Origin: Polaribacter porphyrae
GTDB lineage: Bacteria > Bacteroidota > Bacteroidia > Flavobacteriales > Flavobacteriaceae
Reading direction: 5' to 3'
DNA length: 64,000 bases
Assembly: GCF_002954685.1 (NCBI RefSeq)
Contig: NZ_MSCN01000001.1
Location: 1,364,309 to 1,428,308 of the forward strand
Part shown: positions 18,786-27,868 of the stretch, one piece after another
Layout: every line of letters begins with the position of its first letter
How positions within the stretch are numbered: the first letter of the stretch is position 1
Made by a program: the position numbers and the translations under genes
The notes under the pieces: generated by a model
The model's database searches: none
Seen by the model: only the letters and a program-made list of their open reading frames with translations
Told to the model about the DNA's origin: nothing

Positions 18786-19277
18786 ATGACAAATATTGAT
18801 TTTATTATTAGACCAATTCAGCAAAAAGATAATAAGCAACTTGCAACTGTTATTAGAGAAGTAATTCTAGAAATGGGAGCTCCGAAAGTAGGTACAGCTT
18901 ACGAAGATGAAGCAACAGACAATATGTTTGAAACTTACCAAAAACCTAATGCTGCTTATTTTGTTTTAGAACTAAATAATAAAGTAATTGGTGGTGCAGG
19001 TATTGCTCAACTCAATAATTACGAAGGTAATGTTTGCGAGCTTCAAAAAATGTATTTTTTGCCAAGTGCTAGAGGAAAAGGTCTAGGAACAAAGATGATT
19101 TCTAAATGCCTAGAAAAAGCAAAAGAATTCGGATTTGAAAAATGTTATTTAGAAACCTTACCATATATGCAAAGTGCTGTAAAACTTTATAAAAAATATG
19201 GCTTTGAAAATTTAGATGAACCTATGGGCAATACATGTCATTACAATTGTAACGTTTGGATGATAAAGAAAATTTAA
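18786..19277 (+). CDS. GNAT N-acetyltransferase
   Basis: The 163-residue protein is a GNAT-fold acetyltransferase. The acetyl-CoA pyrophosphate loop is ARGKGLGTKM (about residues 97-106), preceded by the beta-bulge strand CELQKMYFLP. The C-terminal NTCHYNCNVWMIKKI is a recurring ending in a Bacteroidota group of these enzymes. The substrate is unknown. It is divergent from the LEA2 gene and is followed after 5 bases by the cardiolipin synthase gene, suggesting an operon through prmC. Confidence 0.87.
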   Translation: MTNIDFIIRPIQQKDNKQLATVIREVILEMGAPKVGTAYEDEATDNMFETYQKPNAAYFVLELNNKVIGGAGIAQLNNYEGNVCELQKMYFLPSARGKGLGTKMISKCLEKAKEFGFEKCYLETLPYMQSAVKLYKKYGFENLDEPMGNTCHYNCNVWMIKKI

Positions 19278-19282
19278 GCGAA

Positions 19283-20707
19283 ATGATTTATTATATTCTA
19301 GGAATTTTACATCTTATTTTATTTTGTTGGGCATTTTACAATATATTATATTTTGGCGTAAAGCCTTCTAAATCTTTAAGTTGGATTTTGATTACATTCT
19401 TCTTTCCTTTTTTAGGCGCATTTTGTTTTATCATTTTTGGAATCAATAGAAGAAAAATTAAGTTTTTTGAACTTAAAGAAACCAAAAAAAGAAAAAATTA
19501 TATCCAAAAATCTTTTAACTCTGACAAAAATTCTAACATAACTATTTTAGATAACATCAAACAAAAAAAAATTGCTCAATTAATTTATAATAATACAAAT
19601 GTTATAGTTGAAGATAATAATGAAGTTATTCTTTTAAAAAACGGAGAAGAAACTTTTAATGCAATGTTTAAAGCAATAAAAAATGCTAAAAAATTTATTC
19701 ATTTACAATATTTCATCATAGAAAATGGAGAAATATTATCAAAAATTATAAAACTTTTAGAAGAAAAAAGAAAAGAAAATGTAGAAGTAAGAATACTATA
19801 CGATACTATTGGTAGCTTTAGTTTAAAAAAGAAAACAAAAAAGAAACTAAAAGAAATTGGAGCAGAAATTTACCCAGAAACTCCGTTTAAATTTGGTTCG
19901 TTTCTATTTTCTTTAAATTTTAGAAATCATAGAAAAATTGCAATTATTGATAATGAAATTGGTTTTACTGGTGGGGTTAATATTTCTGATGAATATATTA
20001 CTAAAGATACAGATTTAGGCATTTGGCAAGACACCCATTTAGAGATAAAAGGGAGTACTGTAAACAGTATTCATAAATCGTTTTTAAAAGATTTTTACTA
20101 TGCTACAGATCAAGATTTAAGTAAGAATGAAAAATATACTACAGTTACTAAAATAAAAGGAAACACAAAATTGCAAATAGTTTCTGGTGGCCCAGATTAT
20201 GAGCAATCTGTGGTAATGCAACAATATTTGAGTTTTATAAATTTAGCTGAAAAAAATATCTGTGTTTTAAACCCGTATTTTATACCTACTTTCTCTATTT
20301 TAGAAGCTTTTAAAATTGCAAGTTTAAGTGGTGTAAATGTTACTCTTTTACTACCCAAAAAAAGTGATTCTAAAATAGCAATGTACAGTATGTATTCTTA
20401 TTTTGAAAGTTTACTAAAAGCGAATGTAAACATCTATTTAAGAGATGATTTTTCTCACAGTAAAGTAATATTTATTGATGATGAAATTGCATCTGTAGGT
20501 TCTACAAATTTTGATTGTAGAAGTTTTGAACACAATTATGAAATAAATGCTATTATTTTTGATAAAAAAATAACTTCTGAAATTAGATCTGAATTTGATG
20601 AAAGAAAAGAACTAGCTACTAAAATTGATTTAGAGACTTTTAGAAATAGATCTATCAAACAAAAAACATTAGAACGTTTATGTCGTTTTTTTAGTCCTTT
20701 ATTATAA
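19283..20707 (+). CDS. cls: Cardiolipin synthase, phospholipase D type
   Basis: This inner-membrane enzyme joins two phosphatidylglycerols into cardiolipin. Two N-terminal membrane helices (about 2-25 and 33-52) are followed by two PLD repeats with HKD motifs NHRKIAIIDNEIGFTGG and SHSKVIFIDDEIASVGS. The ATG at 19283, six bases after the GNAT stop, gives the usual N-terminal membrane segment; a longer frame from 19256 overlaps the GNAT gene and adds charged residues. About 474 residues is normal for Cls. Confidence 0.93.
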   Translation: MIYYILGILHLILFCWAFYNILYFGVKPSKSLSWILITFFFPFLGAFCFIIFGINRRKIKFFELKETKKRKNYIQKSFNSDKNSNITILDNIKQKKIAQLIYNNTNVIVEDNNEVILLKNGEETFNAMFKAIKNAKKFIHLQYFIIENGEILSKIIKLLEEKRKENVEVRILYDTIGSFSLKKKTKKKLKEIGAEIYPETPFKFGSFLFSLNFRNHRKIAIIDNEIGFTGGVNISDEYITKDTDLGIWQDTHLEIKGSTVNSIHKSFLKDFYYATDQDLSKNEKYTTVTKIKGNTKLQIVSGGPDYEQSVVMQQYLSFINLAEKNICVLNPYFIPTFSILEAFKIASLSGVNVTLLLPKKSDSKIAMYSMYSYFESLLKANVNIYLRDDFSHSKVIFIDDEIASVGSTNFDCRSFEHNYEINAIIFDKKITSEIRSEFDERKELATKIDLETFRNRSIKQKTLERLCRFFSPLL

Positions 20708-20711
20708 TTCT

Positions 20712-21578
20712 ATGAAAATTATTGAATTCAAAAAATTCTTTATTGATGAACTAATTCATCTTTACCCCAAAACAGAAATCGATACTTTTTTCTTTTTATT
20801 GATGGATGATTATCTTAATTTTCAAAGAATTGATACTGTTTTAAATGCTAATTTAGAAATAAAAAAAGAGCAGTTAACAATATTAAACAAAGCTTTAAAA
20901 AGACTACAAAAAGAAGAACCAATACAATATATTTTGGGCAAAACTGAATTTTATGGTTTGCCTTTTTTAGTTGATAAAAACACTCTAATTCCTAGACCAG
21001 AAACCGAAGAATTAGTGGAATGGATTTTATCAGAAATCAAAAATAAAGACACGAATTTATCAATTTTAGATATTGGCACAGGCACAGGATGCATCCCTAT
21101 TTCTTTAGCTAAACATTTACCAAACGCAACTATTTATACTATTGATGTTTCTAGTAAAGCTCTGAAAATAGCAAAACAAAATGCTAATTTAAACAACGTA
21201 AAAATTCATTTTATTGAGGCAAATATTCTACAAGTTAATAATTTAAATGAAGTACTAAATCAAAATTTTACTTTTGACATTATTGCATCTAACCCACCTT
21301 ATGTAAGAGAACTAGAAAAGGTTGAAATAAAAAATAATGTTTTGCAAAATGAACCTCATTTAGCATTGTTTGTTCCAGATAAAAATCCGCTACTATTTTA
21401 TAATAAGATAGCAGATATTGCTAAAAATCATCTAACTAAAAATGGAGTTTTGTTTTTTGAGATTAATCAATATTTAGGTAATGAAACCCGTCAACTTATA
21501 AGAAAAAAAAGATTTACAAATATTGAACTAAAAAAAGATTTGTTTGGTAATGACAGGATGATAAGAGCTAAAAATTAA
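20712..21578 (+). CDS. prmC: Release factor glutamine methyltransferase PrmC
   Basis: PrmC methylates the glutamine of the GGQ motif in release factors 1 and 2. The 288-residue protein has an N-terminal helical domain, the IPRPETEELVEW motif, the SAM-binding segment ILDIGTGTGCIPISLAK and the catalytic NPPY in ASNPPYVRE. It ends the GNAT-cls-prmC operon. Its stop codon overlaps the stop of the convergent histidine kinase gene by 4 bases, with no terminator between. Confidence 0.95.
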   Translation: MKIIEFKKFFIDELIHLYPKTEIDTFFFLLMDDYLNFQRIDTVLNANLEIKKEQLTILNKALKRLQKEEPIQYILGKTEFYGLPFLVDKNTLIPRPETEELVEWILSEIKNKDTNLSILDIGTGTGCIPISLAKHLPNATIYTIDVSSKALKIAKQNANLNNVKIHFIEANILQVNNLNEVLNQNFTFDIIASNPPYVRELEKVEIKNNVLQNEPHLALFVPDKNPLLFYNKIADIAKNHLTKNGVLFFEINQYLGNETRQLIRKKRFTNIELKKDLFGNDRMIRAKN

Positions 21579-23116
21579 CTTTTTACAGATTTTGAAAGAA
21601 TGTTGTTCAATTTGTCAATAAATTGTTTTGGCGTGAAAGGTTTTGGTATAACAGCATCAAAACCAATGCTAAAATAAGATTCAATATCTTCTTTGGTATT
21701 ATTAGCTGTCATAGCAACAAAAGGAGTTCTAGAATTATTATTATCAAAAGTTTTCTTTTGTTTTATTAACTCTTCACCAGATAAATTTGGCATATTAATA
21801 TCCAACAAAACTAGATCAAAGTTTTCTTTTTTCATAGCCAAAAGTGCTTCTACGCCATCTCTTGTAAAAAGATAATTTGCTTCTTCTTTTTTTAATATAT
21901 GTTCAACAATTTTCAAGTTCAAAAAATTATCATCAGCTACTAAAATCTTTTTGCCCTTAATAAAATTACCTTCTAACTTTTCAATTTTTTCTTTTTTTCT
22001 GAATGTGTTTTGAGTATCAATTAAAAAAGGAATTTCAACTAAAAAGGTTGTGCCTTCGTTAACTTTGCTTTCAACAGAAACATTACCCTGCATAGCAGTT
22101 ACCAAACGTTTTACAATAGATAGCCCTAAACCTGCACCTTTATGAATTCTACTATCACTTAACTTATTCTGCTGGTATTCTTCAAAAATTTTAGAGGCTT
22201 GTACTTTGGTCATTCCTCTTCCTGAATCAGATATTTTAAATAGAATTTCTACTTTATTTTTTTCCTTTTTAATAACGCTAATTTCAGTTTTTACAAAGCC
22301 TTTAGGCGTAAATTTTATTGAATTATTAATTAGGTTTGTTAAAACTTGATAGATTCTAACATCATCACCAAAAACAAATTCAGGAATATCTTTTGAAGTA
22401 TTAAAGAAAAGTTCTATTTCTTTATTGGTGTGACTCGCATTATAATTATTACGAAGTTGTTCTATTATATTTTGAAGACTAATAGGTTCATTTGCAAGCT
22501 CTAATTTACCAGCTTCAACCCTCGATAAATCTAAAATATCATCTACAATAACTTTTAAATTTTTACCAGAAATAGTAAGATACTTAACATAATTGATTAC
22601 TTTTTCTGATAAATTTTCTTTTTTAATTAAATCTGTATAATTTAAAATTACGTTTAGTGGATTTCTAACTTCATGACTCATCATGGCTAAAAAACGAGAT
22701 TTTGATTCATTAGCTTTATCTGCAATTTCTCTTAATCTTTTTAGCTCTTTATTCTTTTCATCAATTTCTCTTTTTAGAAAAAATAAATCATTTCTACTTT
22801 GGTTTAACTGATCTACAAATTTGTAAACATTTGTTCTATTATGTATTAAAACAGATACAAAATCATTATCTTTAAACAACTCTATATCAACATTATATTC
22901 TTTATCACTAGAAATAATTAACATGCCTTCTATTAAAAAAGGTTCTTTAATTGGTAATGCTTCTAATGTACCTTCTAAAAAAGGGCATACAGTAAAAATT
23001 GAAGTGTTTATAACAAATTCTTTTTTTACAAATTTACCTGCTACTATTTCTTTGACATTACCACTATAATCTGTAGCAACTTCTATAAAAAAATGATTAA
23101 TTTTTGATGATATCAA
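21575..23116 (-). CDS. Soluble hybrid histidine kinase with receiver
   Basis: The 513-residue protein has no membrane segment. An N-terminal PAS-like domain (about 1-115) leads into a short coiled coil (120-145), HisKA with H-box FLAMMSHEVRNPLNVI, HATPase_c (N-box VLTNLINNSIKF, G1 DSGRGM, G2 GAGLGLSIVK) and a C-terminal receiver with phospho-acceptor Asp in VLLDINMPNLSG and Lys in IPKPF. It starts 4 bases after the Ras-like GTPase gene and is the last gene of a four-gene operon, so it is probably the output or input of that GTPase module. No DNA-binding domain is present. Confidence 0.9.
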   Translation of the reverse strand: MISSKINHFFIEVATDYSGNVKEIVAGKFVKKEFVINTSIFTVCPFLEGTLEALPIKEPFLIEGMLIISSDKEYNVDIELFKDNDFVSVLIHNRTNVYKFVDQLNQSRNDLFFLKREIDEKNKELKRLREIADKANESKSRFLAMMSHEVRNPLNVILNYTDLIKKENLSEKVINYVKYLTISGKNLKVIVDDILDLSRVEAGKLELANEPISLQNIIEQLRNNYNASHTNKEIELFFNTSKDIPEFVFGDDVRIYQVLTNLINNSIKFTPKGFVKTEISVIKKEKNKVEILFKISDSGRGMTKVQASKIFEEYQQNKLSDSRIHKGAGLGLSIVKRLVTAMQGNVSVESKVNEGTTFLVEIPFLIDTQNTFRKKEKIEKLEGNFIKGKKILVADDNFLNLKIVEHILKKEEANYLFTRDGVEALLAMKKENFDLVLLDINMPNLSGEELIKQKKTFDNNNSRTPFVAMTANNTKEDIESYFSIGFDAVIPKPFTPKQFIDKLNNILSKSVKS

Positions 23117-23120
23117 AGTA

Positions 23121-23606
23121 CTATTTTAAAGTTTGTTTTGCTAATTGTGTAAATGCATCTTCTACATTTTCATCTTCTTTTGCACTTGTAATTAAATCGA
23201 TTTGTAAAGGAATTTTATTTTTCACTTCATCAATCTCTTGAGCTGTTAATAAATCTTTCTTATTGCCAACAAGAACCATTTTTTGCAAACCAGATAAATC
23301 TTTTATTACTTGTAATTGATTTTGTAAATTTAAGTAGGTCTCTTCTCTACTTAAATCAAACACATACATAGCTGCACTTGCTCCTAAAAAGTATGCTTTT
23401 GGCACCTTTTCATCATCTTTAGTACCTGCTACATCCCAGATTAATAGTTTTATTTTCTCATCATTGCAAGAAACAACTTTAGTACTTACTCTAACTCCTA
23501 TTGTGCTAATGTAATCTTCAGAAAATTCATTCAATACAAATCTTCTTATGAGTGATGTTTTACCAACACCAAAATTACCTACAAGTAATACTTTTTTTGC
23601 TATCAT
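23121..23606 (-). CDS. Ras/Rab-like small GTPase
   Basis: The 161-residue protein is a complete small GTPase. Visible G motifs are the P-loop GNFGVGKTS (10-18), switch I with STIGVRVS, G3 WDVAGT, G4 NKKD and G5 TSAK. The usual Gln/Ala after DVAG is Thr, as in several bacterial members, so intrinsic GTP hydrolysis may be slow. It has no lipid-anchor cysteine. It lies between a roadblock-like protein and a hybrid kinase; bacterial Ras-like GTPases with roadblock partners (MglA-MglB is the known example) act in polarity and motility. Partner and output here are inferred from the operon. Confidence 0.92.
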   Translation of the reverse strand: MIAKKVLLVGNFGVGKTSLIRRFVLNEFSEDYISTIGVRVSTKVVSCNDEKIKLLIWDVAGTKDDEKVPKAYFLGASAAMYVFDLSREETYLNLQNQLQVIKDLSGLQKMVLVGNKKDLLTAQEIDEVKNKIPLQIDLITSAKEDENVEDAFTQLAKQTLK

Positions 23607-23627
23607 TATTTTATGATAAAGTAACTT

Positions 23628-24446
23628 TTATTTGTCAAAATTTATTATCAAGTTTTCTATTATTAAAGTATTTAGTTTAGCTTCATCTTTAAGAAAACTT
23701 CTATCTCGTAAAATTATTTCTGCTAAATTATTTATCTTATCGTATAATATATCTTTAAAATCTTGTTTAATTATACCAGATGTTGCAGTTGCTATATAGA
23801 TTGATTTGAAGTTTTGGATAGACAATTGAAAGGTTTCAAATTTAATATCTTCTAAATCTTGACCTTCTTTAGAAAAAGCGTCTTCAACAAAAGATTTAAT
23901 TGCAGTTAACATACCAGAAATCATATCTTTATCTGCAATAGTACCTCTAGAAAAATTACCAACTAATAAACCAGAATCTTTTTCAATAACAAAAACTTCT
24001 TCTATAACAGCTTCAAAAACTTCTTGTAAAACATCTTCTGCATCTGTAGTTTTGCCTTTAAATAATCGTTGAATAATGTGTTTTATAGAAAATTTATTGT
24101 TGATGGTTTCATTAATAGAATCTGAAAGCTTTGTAATTTCTGAAACAATAAATTTTTTAACAAGTTTACCCATAATTGGGTAAAGTGCCTCTACTACATC
24201 ATCTTGAGATTCTTTTATTTGAACTTTTATAGCTTCTGTAATATTTTCTCCAAAATATTTAGGAAAGTTATCTTTTAAATCTTCTACCTTTTCATCAATA
24301 AAAGGGCTTACTTTTTGTTTTAACTTTTCTTGCTCTAAAATTTCTGATTTTAAAGCATCAAAATCTTTTCTGTCATCAAATAAAAGAAGTTCTTTGAGTT
24401 GCTCAAAACGATTGTCATTTACATTATCTACAGTCGTTTTTTTCAT
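23628..24446 (-). CDS. Conserved protein with roadblock/LC7-like C-terminal domain
   Basis: The 272-residue protein has a helical N-terminal half and a C-terminal domain whose opening strand and helix (FVIEKDSGLLVGNFS, then DKDMISGMLTAIKSFVEDAF) looks like a roadblock/LC7 fold. I recall the sequence signature E-A-L-Y-P-I-M-G and DMISGMLTAI from proteins elsewhere fused to an OmpA domain and linked to Rab-like GTPases; here no OmpA domain is present. Roadblock domains typically serve as GTPase-activating or scaffold partners, so it probably acts on the GTPase encoded 21 bases downstream. Function not demonstrated. Confidence 0.7.
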   Translation of the reverse strand: MKKTTVDNVNDNRFEQLKELLLFDDRKDFDALKSEILEQEKLKQKVSPFIDEKVEDLKDNFPKYFGENITEAIKVQIKESQDDVVEALYPIMGKLVKKFIVSEITKLSDSINETINNKFSIKHIIQRLFKGKTTDAEDVLQEVFEAVIEEVFVIEKDSGLLVGNFSRGTIADKDMISGMLTAIKSFVEDAFSKEGQDLEDIKFETFQLSIQNFKSIYIATATSGIIKQDFKDILYDKINNLAEIILRDRSFLKDEAKLNTLIIENLIINFDK

Positions 24447-24800
24447 CTACTCTTGTAACATCAATGCAATTTTCTCTAAAGCTTTACCTAGTTTTCTTCT
24501 ATCTGCTTTTTCTGCATCTAAATCTGCTATTTTCTTTTCAAAATCATCACTTAAATCTTGGATTTTATGTTCCATTAGGCTTTCTAAATCAGAAAGCTTA
24601 TTTTCTAAATGAGTAACAGATTCGGATAAACTTTTTTTACTTTCTTCTTGTAGAGCTTTAATTTTATCATAAACATCTGCAAACTCGGAATCGTATTGCT
24701 GAATATTTTCTCCAAAAATAAGATCTCTTACTGCAGCTATTCTACTATCAACATGATTGTTAGTATTTGCTTGATTTTTTGGTTCTTGATTTTTTGCCAT
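24447..24800 (-). CDS. Coiled-coil protein of the GTPase operon
   Basis: The 117-residue soluble protein is almost entirely helical; heptad spacing of Leu/Ile runs from about residue 40 to 115 (IKALQEESKKSLSESVTHLE and following). No enzymatic motif is visible. The stop codon touches the ATG of the roadblock-like gene, so the two are tightly coupled and probably made in fixed ratio. It is the first gene of the operon, about 80 bases after the promoter box at 24882-24889. A structural or scaffold role is inferred. Confidence 0.8.
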   Translation of the reverse strand: MAKNQEPKNQANTNNHVDSRIAAVRDLIFGENIQQYDSEFADVYDKIKALQEESKKSLSESVTHLENKLSDLESLMEHKIQDLSDDFEKKIADLDAEKADRRKLGKALEKIALMLQE

Positions 24801-24881
24801 GGATTTTTTTTGGGGTTAGATTTATGAAACTTCTTTTAAATTCTTAATAATCTAAAGTCTTATAAACAATAGCTATCTAGA

Positions 24882-24889
24882 CAAATATA
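24882..24889 (-). promoter_or_regulatory. -7 promoter box of the GTPase operon
   Basis: TATATTTG on the minus strand fits TAnnTTTG and would give a leader of about 80 bases before the coiled-coil gene. Confidence 0.5.
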
Positions 24890-24913
24890 CATTAAAAAAC
24901 AATTTATTAAAAT

Positions 24914-25696
24914 CTATACTGAAATTTTTAAGCCATCATAAGCTAAAAAAACATTCTCTGGTAGTGTTTTAGAAACTTCTTGATGAAAACCCAACTTATG
25001 ACTTATATGCGTAAAATAGGTTCTTTTAGGTTGAAGCTCTTCTACAAATTCTAGAGCTTCTTGCAAATTAAAATGCGTTGGGTGTTTATCTATTCTTAAA
25101 GCATTTACAACTAAAACATCTAAACCTTTCAGCTTCTCTTTTTCACTTTTAGCAATAGCTTTCATATCTGTCAGATACGCAAAATCTTGAATTCTATATG
25201 CTGTAACTGGCAATTTACCATGCATTACTTCTATTGGTATAACTTTTATATTATTAATAGAAAATGGTATTTTATCAATTAAAAATGGGGTTACACTTGG
25301 TGCTCCTGGATATCTGTTTTCTTTACTAAAAATATATTGAAAACGTTGCTCTAAACTTATTAACGTTCTCTTATTCAAATAAATAGGCATTTCTCCTATC
25401 TTATAACAAAAAGGCCGTAAATCATCTAAACCAGCAGTATGATCTGCATGTTCGTGTGTAAACAATACCCCATTAATAAGTTGCACTTTTTCACGCAACA
25501 TTTGTTGTCTAAAATCCGGACCACAATCAATTACATAAGATACTTCATCCCAAGAAATTAAAATTGAAGAGCGTAATCGTTTGTCTTTTTCATCTTTTGA
25601 TAAACAAACAAGATCATTACTTGCAATCATAGGTATTCCTTGAGAAGTACCTGTACCCAAAAAAGTAATTGTTAACAGTTTTTTATCATTTTTCAT
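24914..25696 (-). CDS. MBL-fold metallo-hydrolase, PhnP-like
   Basis: The 260-residue enzyme shows the metallo-beta-lactamase motif THEHADHTAG and an early GTGTSQGIP loop, as in PhnP-type phosphodiesterases that act on cyclic phosphates. Further ligands are HG in MHGKLPV, the Asp in YLTDM and the His in HISHKLG. The ATG at 25696 is chosen because it lies 5 bases after the -7 box TACTTTTG, so an upstream Met at 25732 would be outside the transcript. Substrate unknown. Confidence 0.88.
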   Translation of the reverse strand: MKNDKKLLTITFLGTGTSQGIPMIASNDLVCLSKDEKDKRLRSSILISWDEVSYVIDCGPDFRQQMLREKVQLINGVLFTHEHADHTAGLDDLRPFCYKIGEMPIYLNKRTLISLEQRFQYIFSKENRYPGAPSVTPFLIDKIPFSINNIKVIPIEVMHGKLPVTAYRIQDFAYLTDMKAIAKSEKEKLKGLDVLVVNALRIDKHPTHFNLQEALEFVEELQPKRTYFTHISHKLGFHQEVSKTLPENVFLAYDGLKISV

Positions 25697-25701
25697 TTTA
25701 A

Positions 25702-25709
25702 CAAAAGTA
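25702..25709 (-). promoter_or_regulatory. -7 promoter box of the MBL-fold gene, near-leaderless
   Basis: TACTTTTG followed by only TTAAA before the ATG. Same geometry as at dapF and idi. Confidence 0.6.
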
Positions 25710-25742
25710 AGATAAAAATTGACTGATAGCACTCTTATTTAG

Positions 25743-25750
25743 TACATTTG
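25743..25750 (+). promoter_or_regulatory. -7 promoter box of the 25772 gene
   Basis: TACATTTG with TTG at 25719-25721 placed 21 bases upstream; a complete Bacteroidota-type promoter. Confidence 0.65.
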
Positions 25751-25771
25751 TTAGACTATAAAAACCATAAT

Positions 25772-27220
25772 ATGGCAATATCTTTAAAAGGTGATAAAGA
25801 AATAAGTAGCGTTCCAAATACAAAAAGCAAAGCTTTGCGTATCAATTTAAATTCTGACATTTACGGAACTTTTGCAGAAATTGGTGCAGGGCAAGAAACC
25901 GCACGTAACTTTTTCAGATCTGGAGGCGCTTCTGGTACAATAGCAAAAGCTATGAGTGCTTACGATAAAGATTTTTCTGATGCTATTTATGGAATAGAAA
26001 AAGACAGGCGCTATGTAACCGAATCTCGTTTAAAGAAAATGTTGCGTCATGAAATTGACTTGATAGAAGATAGGTTAAGTAGAGAAAAACATCCAGACAA
26101 GTTATTTTTTAGTTATGCAAATACAGTAACTACTATCGATTTTGCTCGAAAGTTTAAAGGTCATGGCTGGGTAGGTATTCGTTTTCAGTTAGATCCTCTA
26201 GAAGATTATAATGAAATTGTATTACACCTTCGTTTTAAAGAAACAGATGCTCGTTTACAACAAGAAACTTTAGGTATTTTAGGTGTAAATTTAATTTATG
26301 GTGCTTTTTATTTGAATGATAATCCAAAAGAATTGGTAAAATCTTTTTATCACAATTTAGGAAATCATCAGATTGAAATTGATATGATTAATTTTTCTGG
26401 CCCACGTTTTATGTATGTAGATAATAGATTAATGAGTCTACAATTACTTAAAAACGGAATGACAAATGCAGTAATGTTCGGTCCTGATGGAAATAATTTA
26501 TTGCCTGCACAAGTACTTTATAAGAAAAACATATTGGCATTAAGAGGTAGTTTTAGACCTGTTACTAAAGTAAACATGGATATGTTTGAGCAGTCTAAAA
26601 AAATGTTTTTAGAAGAAAATAAAGTTAAAGAAGAAAAAACACAAGTTATTTTCGAAATTACGTTAAGTAATTTATCAGCCGAAGGTAAAATTAACGAAAG
26701 AGACTTTTTAGATAGAGCAGAATTATTGTGTTCTTTGGGGCAAAATGTAATGATTACCAGTTTTCAACAATACTTTAAATTGGTGGAATACTTTAGCGAA
26801 TTTACTAAAGAGAGAATGGCTCTTGCTATGGGAGTTTACAACCTAATCCAAATTTTTGACGAAAAATACTACAGAGACGTAAGTGGTGGAATTTTAGAGG
26901 CTTTTGGTAAGCTATTTTATAGAGATTTAAAAGTTTATATGTACCCTTATCATGACCAAGAATCTGATGAATATATCAATAGTTCTAACTTAAAAGTTCA
27001 TCCAAGAATGAAAGAGCTATACAAATTCTTTAAAAACAATGGTAGGCTTTTAGATATTAAAGATTTTGATAAAGATATTCTCGATATTTTCTCTAGAACA
27101 GTTCTAAAAATGATTAGAAATGGTGAAGATGGTTGGGAAGAAATGTTACCAGAAGGTATTGCAGAAACTATAAAACAAAAAAGACTTTTTGGCTATTCTA
27201 GAAGCAGAAATCGAAGATAA
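25772..27220 (+). CDS. Conserved Bacteroidota protein of unknown function
   Basis: The 482-residue protein has no signal peptide or membrane helix. It begins with the conserved block RINLNSDIYGTFAEIGAGQE and SGGASGTIAKAMSAYDKDFS. I recall close relatives across Bacteroidota carrying inconsistent labels, including TonB-dependent receptor, which does not fit a soluble protein lacking a barrel. I recognise no catalytic motif. The ATG at 25772 follows the promoter TACATTTG (25743-25750) by 21 bases. It is a single-gene unit and the strength of conservation suggests a core cytoplasmic role. Confidence 0.85.
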   Translation: MAISLKGDKEISSVPNTKSKALRINLNSDIYGTFAEIGAGQETARNFFRSGGASGTIAKAMSAYDKDFSDAIYGIEKDRRYVTESRLKKMLRHEIDLIEDRLSREKHPDKLFFSYANTVTTIDFARKFKGHGWVGIRFQLDPLEDYNEIVLHLRFKETDARLQQETLGILGVNLIYGAFYLNDNPKELVKSFYHNLGNHQIEIDMINFSGPRFMYVDNRLMSLQLLKNGMTNAVMFGPDGNNLLPAQVLYKKNILALRGSFRPVTKVNMDMFEQSKKMFLEENKVKEEKTQVIFEITLSNLSAEGKINERDFLDRAELLCSLGQNVMITSFQQYFKLVEYFSEFTKERMALAMGVYNLIQIFDEKYYRDVSGGILEAFGKLFYRDLKVYMYPYHDQESDEYINSSNLKVHPRMKELYKFFKNNGRLLDIKDFDKDILDIFSRTVLKMIRNGEDGWEEMLPEGIAETIKQKRLFGYSRSRNRR

Positions 27221-27288
27221 ATACACTTTTTTTTATTTTAATTAAACCTTTTTAGTATTTTTCTGTCTTACAGAAAACATGGTTTTTT

Positions 27289-27837
27289 TTGATAATAAAA
27301 GATACTTTAGTTGCAGAGCTTAAAAACAGCTCAACCAAAGAAAAAGCGTTCCGAAAATTGATTACTCAATACAAAGAACGCTTGTATTGGCACATACGTA
27401 AAATTGTAATATCTCATGATGATGCTGATGATGTTTTACAAAATACATTTATCAAAATATTTAAAAGTATAGATAAGTTTAATGAAAAAAGTAAGCTCTA
27501 TTCTTGGATGTATAGAATTGCTACAAACGAGTCAATCACTTTTATAAACAAAAGAGCAAAACAAAGAAATGTAGATATTTCTGATTATCAAGAAACATTA
27601 GCAAATACATTAGAAAGTGACATATATTTTTCTGGTGATGAAATTCAAATTATTTTACAAAAAGCTATTGCTACTTTACCTCAAAAACAACAACTTGTTT
27701 TTAATATGAAGTATTTTGAAGAATTAAAATATGATGAGATTTCAGAAATTTTAGAAACTTCTGTTGGTGGGTTAAAGGCATCTTATTTTCATGCTGTAAG
27801 AAAAATTGAAAAGTACATTAAAACACAAACCAATTAA
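27289..27837 (+). CDS. ECF-type RNA polymerase sigma factor
   Basis: The 182-residue protein has sigma region 2 (YKERLYWHIRKIVISHDDADDVLQ and the following helix) and region 4 (LPQKQQLVFNMKYFEELKYDEISEIL, then a helix-turn-helix). The start is TTG at 27289, directly after a run of eight T. With seven T, an ATG at 27279 would be in frame, so the true start could depend on that run. The downstream genes encode a one-helix membrane protein and a small periplasmic protein, the usual layout of a sigma factor with its membrane anti-sigma partner and an envelope sensor. Confidence 0.92.
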   Translation: MIIKDTLVAELKNSSTKEKAFRKLITQYKERLYWHIRKIVISHDDADDVLQNTFIKIFKSIDKFNEKSKLYSWMYRIATNESITFINKRAKQRNVDISDYQETLANTLESDIYFSGDEIQIILQKAIATLPQKQQLVFNMKYFEELKYDEISEILETSVGGLKASYFHAVRKIEKYIKTQTN

Positions 27838-27868
27838 ACCTTTTTAAAAGTTAAAGGTCTAAATAACA

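Noticed and set aside
25772..27220. TonB-dependent receptor
   Set aside because: No signal peptide, plug domain or barrel strands; the name seems to be a carried-over database error.
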